From positions 1-37,718 of the forward strand of contig JAGHTX010000056.1 of NCBI GenBank assembly GCA_018065105.1: a stretch of 37,718 nt of DNA, written 5' to 3'. Below, piece by piece: positions 1 to 8,144 of the stretch. Within the stretch, counting starts at the first letter, position 1. Each line of letters starts with the position of its first letter. A program made the translations under genes and the position numbers. The notes beneath the pieces were generated by a model. It was not told where the DNA came from. It was given only the letters and a program-made list of their open reading frames with translations, and searched no databases. Source of the DNA: Bacillota bacterium (GTDB taxonomy: Bacteria > Bacillota_I > Bacilli_A > Erysipelotrichales > Erysipelotrichaceae).

Positions 1-25
1 TTAGTGATATTATAATTAGGCAATT

Positions 26-101
26 GCCTGAATAGCTCAGTAGGTAGAGCATCCGGCTGTTAACCGGCAGGTCACAGGTTCGAGTCCTGTTTCAGGCGCC
101 A
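26..101 (+). tRNA. tRNA-Asn (anticodon GTT at 59-61), CCA encoded
   Basis: Cloverleaf read by hand: acceptor GCCTGAA/TTCAGGC, D stem GCTC/GAGC, anticodon loop CTGTTAA, T arm ACAGG-TTCGAGT-CCTGT, 3' GCCA. Confidence 0.95.
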
Positions 102-112
102 CTTGTAAACGA

Positions 113-139
113 AGAGATGAGAAATCATCTCTTTTTTTA
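113..139 (+). terminator. Intrinsic terminator after tRNA-Asn
   Basis: AGAGATGA-gaaa-TCATCTCT followed by a T run. Confidence 0.85.
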
Positions 140-141
140 GT

Positions 142-174
142 TTAAAAAAAAAGAATAAGCAGTATTGCTTATTC
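142..174 (-). terminator. Intrinsic terminator of the XRE-S24 repressor gene
   Basis: Arms GAATAAGCA/TGCTTATTC (153-174) followed on the minus strand by a T run (complement of the A run at 144-152). Confidence 0.8.
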
Positions 175-765
175 AAAATCCGAACGAGAATATAAAACCT
201 TTCCAATAACCCGAACCGGTAGGTTCTCTACTTCTTTAGCACTAAAATATCGATTTCCTACTTCTGGATTGGCAGCTTCTAAAATCCACAAATCTTCTTT
301 TTTTATCAAGCGCTTAATTGTAACTTCTTCATTACCAATTAAAATAACCGCAATCGTACCACTTGGAACAATATTAGTCTGTTTTACATAAATCAAATCC
401 TGATCGTGTATATGAGCACCTGTCATAGAATCTCCACTAACACGCAAAAAATAGTCTCCTCGATAGAAATCCTGTTTCGATACATCTTCATACCCTTCTA
501 GATTCTCTTGGGCAAACAGCCCATATCCTGCTTTGGCAACCCCTAATATTGGCTTTCTATATAAATCGGTATCTTTTAATAAAGCTTCAACGTCCATTCC
601 CAATAAAAACGATAAGCGTTCAATAACCTCTGGCTTCATAACTTTCATATCTTCTTTTAGCCATCGGGAAACGGTTGATTTATTTACACCTACTTGAGCT
701 GCAATATAATCGTTTGTGACTTGTGTTTTTTCCTTATACTGCTTCAATATTTCTCTTAATGTCAT
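169..765 (-). CDS. XRE-family HTH / S24 (LexA/HdiR-like) autoproteolytic repressor
   Basis: N-terminal HTH (MTLREILKQYKEKTQVTNDYIAAQVGVNKSTVSRWL); Ala-Gly cleavage site in AKAGYG; SGDSM serine; VTIKRL lysine. Start at 765 chosen over 792 because GGTGGAGT precedes ATG. Confidence 0.85.
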   Translation of the reverse strand: MTLREILKQYKEKTQVTNDYIAAQVGVNKSTVSRWLKEDMKVMKPEVIERLSFLLGMDVEALLKDTDLYRKPILGVAKAGYGLFAQENLEGYEDVSKQDFYRGDYFLRVSGDSMTGAHIHDQDLIYVKQTNIVPSGTIAVILIGNEEVTIKRLIKKEDLWILEAANPEVGNRYFSAKEVENLPVRVIGKVLYSRSDFE

Positions 766-783
766 ACTCCACCTACTATACAT

Positions 784-812
784 AGTATACAAAATGTTGC
801 ATATATAAGCAA
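784..812 (-). promoter_or_regulatory. Putative promoter of the repressor gene (-10 TATACT 784-789; -35 TTGCTT 807-812; 17-bp spacer)
   Basis: Read on the minus strand; the -35 lies inside the GTTGC-N8-GCAAC inverted repeat (796-813). Confidence 0.6.
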
Positions 813-813
813 C
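796..813. promoter_or_regulatory. Putative operator GTTGCATATATAAGCAAC
   Basis: Inverted repeat in the divergent intergenic region, overlapping the repressor -35. Confidence 0.6.
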
Positions 814-837
814 ATAATTGTCATATATCTTATATTA

Positions 838-864
838 GTTGCATTTGTGGTTGTTATATGCAAC
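838..864. promoter_or_regulatory. Putative operator(s): GTTGCAT-N13-ATGCAAC
   Basis: Same GTTGC/GCAAC half-sites as 796-813; overlaps the polymerase -35 (TTGTTA 851-856). Confidence 0.55.
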
Positions 865-879
865 TTATTTCGATATAAT
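851..879 (+). promoter_or_regulatory. Promoter of the Y-family polymerase operon (-35 TTGTTA, 17 bp, -10 TATAAT)
   Basis: TTGTTA 851-856 and TATAAT 874-879, followed by AAGGAGGT and ATG at 901. Confidence 0.7.
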
Positions 880-900
880 GGGGCTATAAGGAGGTGGAAT

Positions 901-2160
901 ATGGATAATCAAATATATATGTGTATAGATTTAAAGACGTTTTTTGCCTCTTGTGAGTGCGTGCATCGGGGATTGGATCCATTTGAAACGAATCTAGTCG
1001 TAGCCGACCCAAGCCGCGGTAATGGGGCTATTTGTTTAGCTATTTCACCCAAACTAAAATCACAAGGGATTCGTAATCGCTGTCGTATTTATGAAATCCC
1101 TAAAAATATCGATTATATCACTGCCGTTCCCAAAATGCGTATGTATATGGAATACGCAGCCAGAATCTATGAGATTTATTTAAAGTATGTATCTAAGGAA
1201 GATATTCATGTTTACTCCATTGATGAATCCTTTTTAAATCTAACGCCCTATCTAAAGCTTTATAATAAGACATCTTACGAAATTGCCAATCACATTAAAG
1301 ACGATGTTCTAAAAACGACCGGTATTACCGCTACCATAGGGTTAGGAACCAATATGTATCTGGCAAAAATTGCGATGGATATTATAGCCAAACACGTAGA
1401 CACGCACATTGCCTATTTGGACCAAAAGAAGTATCGACAAGAACTTTGGCACCATAAACCTTTAACGGATTTTTGGCAAATTGGAAGAGGGACTGAAAAA
1501 AGACTGGCCAAGCACGGCATTGAAGATATGTATGGGATTGCCCATTTTCCCGAAGAAGTACTCTATAAAGAGTTTGGGATCAACGCCAAATATTTAATTG
1601 ACCATGCCTGGGGAAAAGAGCCTACCACTATGGAAGAAATACATGGATATGAACCCGTATCCAAATCCGTTTCGAATTCTCAGGTCTTATTTGAAGACTA
1701 CAATTATAAAGATGCCTATCTAGTACTAAAAGAAATGGTAGAAATCAATGTACTTACCCTTTCTTCCCGACATCTTGTTACCAATCTTATTTCTCTTCGC
1801 ATCGGCTACTCTAAAGACATCCAGCCACCAACAGGAGGTGCACGTAAGATTAATCAAACAACCAATGTATATTCTATTCTTCTCAAAGAATTTTGTGCAC
1901 TCTATAAGGATACAACAAGAAGAGATACCCCTATTCGTACCTTGGCAATCAGCTTTGGAAACATCAAAGAAGAAAAATTTGAACAGTACGATCTCTTTAC
2001 TGACTTTGATGAAATTGAAGGCGAAAAAAATGTGCAGCTGGCCCTTTTGGATATTAAATCAAAATATGGAAAAAACGCGGTACTTCGAGGAATGAATCTT
2101 TGTGAAAAAGCGACCACACGCAAACGTAATACCCTAATTGGAGGACACAATGCCTACTAA
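901..2160 (+). CDS. Y-family DNA polymerase (UmuC/DinB/UvrX-like)
   Basis: MCIDLKTFFASCECV, YSIDESFLNLT, TATIGLGTNMYLAKIAMD and FWQIGRGTEKRLAKHGI motifs. AAGGAGGTGGAAT SD before ATG 901. Confidence 0.92.
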   Translation: MDNQIYMCIDLKTFFASCECVHRGLDPFETNLVVADPSRGNGAICLAISPKLKSQGIRNRCRIYEIPKNIDYITAVPKMRMYMEYAARIYEIYLKYVSKEDIHVYSIDESFLNLTPYLKLYNKTSYEIANHIKDDVLKTTGITATIGLGTNMYLAKIAMDIIAKHVDTHIAYLDQKKYRQELWHHKPLTDFWQIGRGTEKRLAKHGIEDMYGIAHFPEEVLYKEFGINAKYLIDHAWGKEPTTMEEIHGYEPVSKSVSNSQVLFEDYNYKDAYLVLKEMVEINVLTLSSRHLVTNLISLRIGYSKDIQPPTGGARKINQTTNVYSILLKEFCALYKDTTRRDTPIRTLAISFGNIKEEKFEQYDLFTDFDEIEGEKNVQLALLDIKSKYGKNAVLRGMNLCEKATTRKRNTLIGGHNAY

Positions 2161-2476
2161 TCACACATCCCGCGCCAAACTCTTTATTCCTTTCGACGCC
2201 CTAAAAGGCTTTCGTGAACTACTAGAAGAGAAAGAAAAAATTGTCGTAGAAAAGAGAATCTTAGGAGAAGACGATCTAGAAGAACTCAACCGTACCATTC
2301 ATAAAGTAAAACCAGGTATGATTGTACAAGTTGTTTATTATAATGAAGAAGAATATATATTTTTAGAAGGCGTTGTAAGTAAGATTGATCTAGAGTATTC
2401 CAAATATATACAGATTGTAAAGAAAAGACTTTTATTAAACCAAATTGTAGATATAAAAATAATGGAACAGCTCTAA
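2150..2476 (+). CDS. YolD-like protein
   Basis: YolD-type sequence (RAKLFIPFDALKGFRELLEEKEK...). ATG at 2150 preceded by TTGGAGG; overlaps the polymerase stop by 11 nt. Confidence 0.8.
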   Translation: MPTNHTSRAKLFIPFDALKGFRELLEEKEKIVVEKRILGEDDLEELNRTIHKVKPGMIVQVVYYNEEEYIFLEGVVSKIDLEYSKYIQIVKKRLLLNQIVDIKIMEQL

Positions 2477-2498
2477 GCTGTTCCATCTATCTTTTTCT
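2462..2498 (+). terminator. Intrinsic terminator overlapping the yolD-like stop codon
   Basis: Perfect 11-bp arms ATGGAACAGCT-CTA-AGCTGTTCCAT; the TAA stop is in the hairpin; T-rich tail. Confidence 0.7.
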
Positions 2499-3793
2499 TA
2501 TTTAACGATGTCTTCGTCTCCAAATGGATCTCCACATTCTGGACAGAATTTAGGAGGATTTGTTGGGTCTTCTGGAACCCATCCACATTTGTCACATTTG
2601 TATTGAGGAACTCCTACTGGTTTTTTAGCTCCACATTCGCTGCAGAATTTACCTTGGTTTACTGCACCACAGCTACATACCCATCCTTTTACAGGAACTG
2701 GTTTTGGTGAACCGCATTCTGGGCAGAATTTACCTTTCGCTACAGTACCGCAAGTTGGGCATGTCCAAGCGTTTGGATTCGCTGCAGGTGCTGCAGGCGC
2801 TTGTTGTTGCGCATTCATTTGGAATAAAGCTTGTGCATTCATTCCACCAGCTTGTTGTGCTGCATTCAATCCCATGAATCCCATCATAGCTCCACCTTCG
2901 TTTTTAGAAGCATTGATCATAGCTTCGCTTTGTGCTTCTACTAATTGAGCAGCCGCAAGACCAGGATTTTGTAATCCAGCACTCATTTGACGACGTTTAA
3001 GCATTGCTTCGTCTTCTTCACTAGCTTTTACACTGTTTACACCAACGTTAACGATTTCAATACCACGTTGATCTCTCCATTTTGCGGATAATACTTCGTT
3101 TAACGCATCTGCAATTTCCATAGTGTGTCCAGGTAATGCAGAGTAACGAATACCTTTATCGCTAATACGAGCGAAAGCTGGTTGTAAAGCAGTTAATAAT
3201 TCAGATTTTAATTGAGAATCAATTTCTCCTCTTGTGTAATATTTTTTAACGTTTCCACATACGTTAGTATAGAAAAGAATTGGGTTTGTTACACGGTATG
3301 AATATTCACCGAAGCAACGAATTGCGATATCTACATCGATACCTGCTTTTTCATCCACTACACGGAATGGAACTGGTGAAGGTGTTCCGTATTTGTTTCC
3401 AATTAATTCTTTTGTGTTGAAATAATAGATTCTTTGATCTTTAGGTGCAACACCACCGAAAGTAAAACGTTTACCGATATTTTTAAATACTGCTGGAATA
3501 GTTTGGCTTAATTTTCCCGCAAATACTGATGGTTCAGTACTTTGGTCATATGTATATTCTCCAGGTTCAGCACAGATATCAACAACTTTACCTTGTTCAA
3601 CGATGATCATACATTGTCCGTCTGCAACAGAAATGATAGATCCGTTAGTAATGATATTGTCGTCTTTTGCGTTTTTCTTTTGCCCTTTAGCACAAATTAC
3701 ATCCGCTGGTAATGCTTCACAATAGAAGTACTCTTTCCATTGATCCCCTAGTACACTACTAGTTGCCCCAGCAATTGCCTTAATTAATCCCAT
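2498..3793 (-). CDS. SPFH-domain (YdjI-like) protein with three C-terminal zinc ribbons
   Basis: SPFH-like N-terminal region; repeated CxxC modules WTCPTCG..CPECG, WVCSCG..CSECG, YKCDKCG..CPECG. Confidence 0.8.
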   Translation of the reverse strand: MGLIKAIAGATSSVLGDQWKEYFYCEALPADVICAKGQKKNAKDDNIITNGSIISVADGQCMIIVEQGKVVDICAEPGEYTYDQSTEPSVFAGKLSQTIPAVFKNIGKRFTFGGVAPKDQRIYYFNTKELIGNKYGTPSPVPFRVVDEKAGIDVDIAIRCFGEYSYRVTNPILFYTNVCGNVKKYYTRGEIDSQLKSELLTALQPAFARISDKGIRYSALPGHTMEIADALNEVLSAKWRDQRGIEIVNVGVNSVKASEEDEAMLKRRQMSAGLQNPGLAAAQLVEAQSEAMINASKNEGGAMMGFMGLNAAQQAGGMNAQALFQMNAQQQAPAAPAANPNAWTCPTCGTVAKGKFCPECGSPKPVPVKGWVCSCGAVNQGKFCSECGAKKPVGVPQYKCDKCGWVPEDPTNPPKFCPECGDPFGDEDIVK

Positions 3794-3913
3794 AATATAT
3801 CTCCTTTATGATTTTCTGTTGTCTATATAATACAAAAAATACTTTGAATTTTCCATGAAATTTCGTAAATTACGTGCTATTATAAATAACCAAATAAGAT
3901 GGAAAGGATTTAG

Positions 3914-4843
3914 GTGGATTTTATGAATAAAGAATTTTCAAGATTTGATCAAATCCCTTTTGGAAGAGCAAGCGATACAATCACAAAAGGTTGTCTAGTG
4001 TTAGAAGGAGGCGCATTTAGAGCCGTTTATGGAGAAGGTGTATTGGATGCCTTTATGTTAGAAGACATCAATATGGAATGTACTATTGGCGTTAGTGCAG
4101 GTGCCATGAATGGACTAAACTACGTAGCCGGACACATTGGTCGTGCCATCCGTTTTAATTTGGAACACCGTTACGACAGCAGTTATGTTGGAATTAAAGC
4201 CGTTCAACAAAATAAAGGGGTTATTGGATTTAAAACCGCTTTTGATGACGATAAAGCCGAAGAACCTCTAGACATCTATCACTTCTACAATACGCCAAGA
4301 AAATTTTATGCGGTATGCACCAATGTTTTAACCGGAAAACCTGAATATTTTGAAAAAAACAGCTGCAGCGACATTTTTCAAGCCATTCGTGCCAGTGCTT
4401 CTATGCCTGCTCTATCTGCCCCTGTTCCACTCGATGCAAGCTATTTTCTAGATGGAGGTTGCTCAAACAAGGTTCCTATTGAATGGGCTCTTGAACAAGG
4501 CTATGAGAAGATCGTAGTCGTAAGAACCCAGCACAAAGGATATCGTAAAAAAGAATTAAACAATTTAGAAATTGATGCGATCAACCGTTTCTATAAAGAA
4601 TACCCTCTTTTAGCCGATGCATTAAGTCGCAGTGCCGAAATATACAATGCCCAATGTGATCTAATCGAGAAATTAGAAGAAGAAGGAAGAATTTTCGTAA
4701 TCTATCCTAGCGAACCATTAGATGTTGGAAGACTTGAACCCGATTTAGAAAAACTAGGCGATGTGTATTTTTTAGGATATGCCAATGCCAAAGAACATAT
4801 GGCAAAGCTAAAAGAATATCTAGACCTTGCACCTTCTATTTAA
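3914..4843 (+). CDS. Patatin-like phospholipase
   Basis: GGAFRAVYGEGVLDA oxyanion region, GVSAGAMNG (GxSxG), DGG motif. Start is GTG 3914 or ATG 3923. Confidence 0.85.
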   Translation: MDFMNKEFSRFDQIPFGRASDTITKGCLVLEGGAFRAVYGEGVLDAFMLEDINMECTIGVSAGAMNGLNYVAGHIGRAIRFNLEHRYDSSYVGIKAVQQNKGVIGFKTAFDDDKAEEPLDIYHFYNTPRKFYAVCTNVLTGKPEYFEKNSCSDIFQAIRASASMPALSAPVPLDASYFLDGGCSNKVPIEWALEQGYEKIVVVRTQHKGYRKKELNNLEIDAINRFYKEYPLLADALSRSAEIYNAQCDLIEKLEEEGRIFVIYPSEPLDVGRLEPDLEKLGDVYFLGYANAKEHMAKLKEYLDLAPSI

Positions 4844-4861
4844 ATTCGATAAAATTTTTAT

Positions 4862-5461
4862 ATGCCAAGAATAAAAGAAGATTGTGTTAACACAATAGAA
4901 ATTAAAAAAAGTAAATTTATCACGTATTTACACCGAACAGATAACGAAGAAGACGCCAAAGAATTCTTAAAACGCATAAAAAAGGAACACCCTAGTGCAA
5001 CCCATCACTGTACCGCTATGATTATTGGTGACATGATGCGTTCTAACGACGATGGAGAACCTTCACAGACCGCAGGACATCCCATGCTGGATGTTTTGAT
5101 GCATCATCAAATGAACGATGTATTAGCCGTTGTAGTTCGTTACTTTGGTGGAATTAAATTAGGAACTGGCGGTCTTGTTCGTGCGTATGCTGGAAGTGTA
5201 CAAGAAGCTTTAAAAAGTGCTACCCTTACGGAAAGTACCATCTTCCACGAATACGAAATCCGTTTTTCTTACGACCTGATTGGTAAAATCGATGCCTACT
5301 TTAGAAAAAATGGAATCGAGATTACCGAACAAGACTATCAGGAAAAAGTCGTATACCGTTATCTATGCCTAGAAGACATTTCTAGCGATATTCAGGAAAT
5401 ATCCGGTGGAACTATTGTACCTACCTTTATTCGCGATAAAATTAGCGAAAAAACGCTTTAA
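4862..5461 (+). CDS. YigZ/IMPACT family protein
   Basis: DDGEPSQTAGHPMLDVL and VVVRYFGGIKLGTGGLVRAYAGSV motifs. Confidence 0.9.
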   Translation: MPRIKEDCVNTIEIKKSKFITYLHRTDNEEDAKEFLKRIKKEHPSATHHCTAMIIGDMMRSNDDGEPSQTAGHPMLDVLMHHQMNDVLAVVVRYFGGIKLGTGGLVRAYAGSVQEALKSATLTESTIFHEYEIRFSYDLIGKIDAYFRKNGIEITEQDYQEKVVYRYLCLEDISSDIQEISGGTIVPTFIRDKISEKTL

Positions 5462-5479
5462 ACGAGGAGGAATAAATAT

Positions 5480-5752
5480 ATGGAAACTCTATATGGTATT
5501 TTAATTTTAATTCTAGTTTTTACAGCCATTGGATTTATTCTATTTGGATTGTTTAAACTGTTACCCATTATCGTCATTATTGGATTTGTGATCTATCTAT
5601 ACAATCGTTTCATTGCCAAGCCAAAAAAATATACATATGAAGAAACAATCGAAGAAACATACTACAATCCTTTCCAAGACTACACTTCTTCAACACCTTC
5701 GAATCCAGATGTGATCGATGTAGAATACACAGAACGAGAAGACGAGGAATAG
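5480..5752 (+). CDS. Small membrane protein of unknown function
   Basis: Good SD (GAGGAGG); two hydrophobic segments then an acidic tail; TAG stop. Confidence 0.65.
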   Translation: METLYGILILILVFTAIGFILFGLFKLLPIIVIIGFVIYLYNRFIAKPKKYTYEETIEETYYNPFQDYTSSTPSNPDVIDVEYTEREDEE

Positions 5753-5754
5753 TC

Positions 5755-6666
5755 ATGATTGTTCAAAACGCATTTGGACAAAAGGAAAAAGTGGAAGAAC
5801 TGTTGAATAAATCTATGATTCAAAAGAATGCCAGAGAAATTCACAATTGGATGCAGTATTCTTTTGATCCTGCTAACATGTTCTGTTTCTATGAAGAAGA
5901 TATCCTGGTTTCTGTTCTACAAACTCGTAATACCCAAATGAACTTTAATGGACAAAAACTAAAGGTATCCGCTATCGAACTAGCTGCCACACTTCCCGAT
6001 TATCAGAAGCGTGGCTATTTTAAAGCGTTGTTAGATGCCTATATTGAGAAATCCAGCCACAACACACTTATTTCCTATGTATATACCCAAGCTCCTAAAT
6101 TGTTTGAATCTCGTAGTTTTACCAGCATTTCAAGCAGCAAAGAGTATTGGATTCTGGCCAATAAATGTCCAAGTGGTAAGCCAAAACTGGTATCTAACTA
6201 TAAAAACGAAGTGTACCTATTCCCTCTATATCAGGAATTTCTAAGCCACTTTGATGGAAGTGTCTGTTGCGACTCCAATCGTTTTCAACAGCTTCTTCGC
6301 ATTTGGCAATCGTCAAACAAGCACATTGTCACAGCTAGAGATGAACAAGGAAACGTGAATGGGTTTGCGTTTGTCGAAAATCTTCAAAATTACTTCCGCA
6401 TTCATACTATTGTCTATTTAAATGGCTCCACTATTGTCAACATATTAAACTATCTGCTTCTTCAAAAAGAAGGTGTTCAGCTCATTACTTCTCAATATGA
6501 GCGTATAGACAAACTTATGAAACTAGATAAACCGAAAGACCATGCCAAGTGTATGTTCCGACTAAATAACCACAAGCTGTTTTCTGAATTGCAAGGTGAA
6601 AATGTTCGAAATATAAAACAGGTCTTTGAATTTATTGAACTGCCAAATTGGAACTTGCTTATTTAA
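5755..6666 (+). CDS. GNAT-family N-acetyltransferase (Eis-like architecture)
   Basis: ELAATLPDYQKRGYFKALLDAYI resembles the GNAT acetyl-CoA binding motif. Confidence 0.75.
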   Translation: MIVQNAFGQKEKVEELLNKSMIQKNAREIHNWMQYSFDPANMFCFYEEDILVSVLQTRNTQMNFNGQKLKVSAIELAATLPDYQKRGYFKALLDAYIEKSSHNTLISYVYTQAPKLFESRSFTSISSSKEYWILANKCPSGKPKLVSNYKNEVYLFPLYQEFLSHFDGSVCCDSNRFQQLLRIWQSSNKHIVTARDEQGNVNGFAFVENLQNYFRIHTIVYLNGSTIVNILNYLLLQKEGVQLITSQYERIDKLMKLDKPKDHAKCMFRLNNHKLFSELQGENVRNIKQVFEFIELPNWNLLI

Positions 6667-6797
6667 GAAACTCTTGTTCACAAAAATAGTCATTTAGAAG
6701 AAAATATCTTAAAATGTTAAAAATTTGTATGATTTTATTTATACAGATGCTATACTAAAGTAGTAATAGGGCAAATAATAGACAAGGAGAGACCTCT

Positions 6798-7391
6798 ATG
6801 GAAGATTTAAGAATTCAAAAAACTCGAAAGTCATTGAAACAGGCACTTATTCGTTTATTGGATAAGAAACCTTTCGAAAAGATTTCTGTCACTGACATTT
6901 GTAAAGAATCAAACATCAGTCGAATTACCTTTTATACACACTATGATCACAAGTATGGACTTGTTCAAGAAATCTTTAACGATTATGCAGATATGGGACG
7001 CACTATGTATCGCACTAAACAAGCGATGAGCATGAATTTAATCCCATCAAAAAGCACAGATATTCAAAATTTTGTTGCGTTCATCGAAGTCGTATTTGAA
7101 ATCATTATCTCAAACTATCATTTCTTTAAACATGTTTCGCAAGAAGAGAATCCATATTTATTGAGCATTCAAAATACAATTTTATTAGATACTGTAGAGG
7201 CACTTGCGAAAAAACAAGAAAAATCATCTCGTTTAAAATACTCAGCACGTCAAATTACTGGATTCCTTATTTATGGTCTAGTCGGATTTATTTCTGAATC
7301 CAAAAAGGAAGAATTATCTTACCAACAATATAAAGATGATATTGAACGTTTGGTAATTGATCTATTAGAAAAATCTATCTTCTACGAATAA
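6798..7391 (+). CDS. TetR/AcrR family transcriptional regulator
   Basis: N-terminal HTH KKPFEKISVTDICKESNISRITFYTHYDHKYGLVQEIF; SD AAGGAGAG. Confidence 0.88.
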   Translation: MEDLRIQKTRKSLKQALIRLLDKKPFEKISVTDICKESNISRITFYTHYDHKYGLVQEIFNDYADMGRTMYRTKQAMSMNLIPSKSTDIQNFVAFIEVVFEIIISNYHFFKHVSQEENPYLLSIQNTILLDTVEALAKKQEKSSRLKYSARQITGFLIYGLVGFISESKKEELSYQQYKDDIERLVIDLLEKSIFYE

Positions 7392-7420
7392 GAAGCCCGA
7401 TTTTACTCGAGCTTCCTTTT
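7392..7420 (+). terminator. Intrinsic terminator
   Basis: GAAGCcCGA...TCGaGCTTC followed by a T run. Confidence 0.75.
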
Positions 7421-7422
7421 TT

Positions 7423-8073
7423 TTATTTATTTTGTTCTAGATAATCAATGACGTCGTGTAATGATTTTACAATAACCGTAGCCTTAGAAGCGACATCGTC
7501 TTCTGGATATTTTAAATCTGGTACACAGATAACCGGAATGTTTCCGTTATAGGCTGCCATAACACCCGATTCACTATCTTCTAATACGATACCTTCTTCT
7601 TCCTTGATTCCTAATTTTTCACAAGCTTTTAAGAATGTTTCTGGGTGAGGTTTACCATTCACTACTTCGTCTCCACAAACAGAATCATCAAAGTAATCTA
7701 ATACCCCAATAGGTCCTAAAATTGCTTCCACACGATCACGAACACTACTTGTCGCAATGATCATTTTGTATCCATTTTCCTTTAAATACTTTAACAATTC
7801 CATCAATCCTGGTTTTAGTGGAGGATTGGCACGCAAACGTGCATCCAATCTTTCGTGACAAAGATCCCATAATAAATCTAAATCCAATTGGTTATTGTAT
7901 TGTTCTTTAAATACATTAAGGATGTTTGGTTTTCTTTTTCCCAATAAGTGTTTATACATTTCAACGTTGTACTCATATCCCCAGTCGTTTAAGATCTTAA
8001 GATATTCTTCATAAGTGGCGAATTCACTATCAATCATCAATCCGTCCATATCAAATATTACTGCTTTAATCAT
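7423..8073 (-). CDS. HAD-family phosphatase (beta-phosphoglucomutase-like)
   Basis: MIKAVIFDMDGLMIDSE, IIATSSVRDRVEAILG, NGKPHPETFLKACEKLG, VLEDSESGVMAAYNGN. Confidence 0.9.
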   Translation of the reverse strand: MIKAVIFDMDGLMIDSEFATYEEYLKILNDWGYEYNVEMYKHLLGKRKPNILNVFKEQYNNQLDLDLLWDLCHERLDARLRANPPLKPGLMELLKYLKENGYKMIIATSSVRDRVEAILGPIGVLDYFDDSVCGDEVVNGKPHPETFLKACEKLGIKEEEGIVLEDSESGVMAAYNGNIPVICVPDLKYPEDDVASKATVIVKSLHDVIDYLEQNK

Positions 8074-8117
8074 GATAAATCTCCTCTTGTATGCCTCATT
8101 TATGCCTATATTTTATC

Positions 8118-8144
8118 ATAGAAAAAGGGAATGTACATTCCCTT
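8118..8144 (-). terminator. Intrinsic terminator of the MATE gene
   Basis: Perfect palindrome AAGGGAATGTACATTCCCTT with a T run on the minus strand. Confidence 0.75.

Noticed and set aside
1748-2095. 115-aa ORF in another frame inside the polymerase gene
   Set aside because: Fully contained in a confident CDS, no SD and no recognisable motif.
1-2486. Repressor-polymerase cassette as an integrated element at tRNA-Asn
   Set aside because: No integrase, no visible direct repeat of the tRNA 3' end downstream, and neighbours look like core genes; tRNA proximity alone is insufficient.
6667-6797. Half-site GTTCACAAA upstream of tetR resembling the MATE palindrome
   Set aside because: Only ~9 nt shared in AT-rich sequence and no matching second arm; not enough to claim a shared operator.
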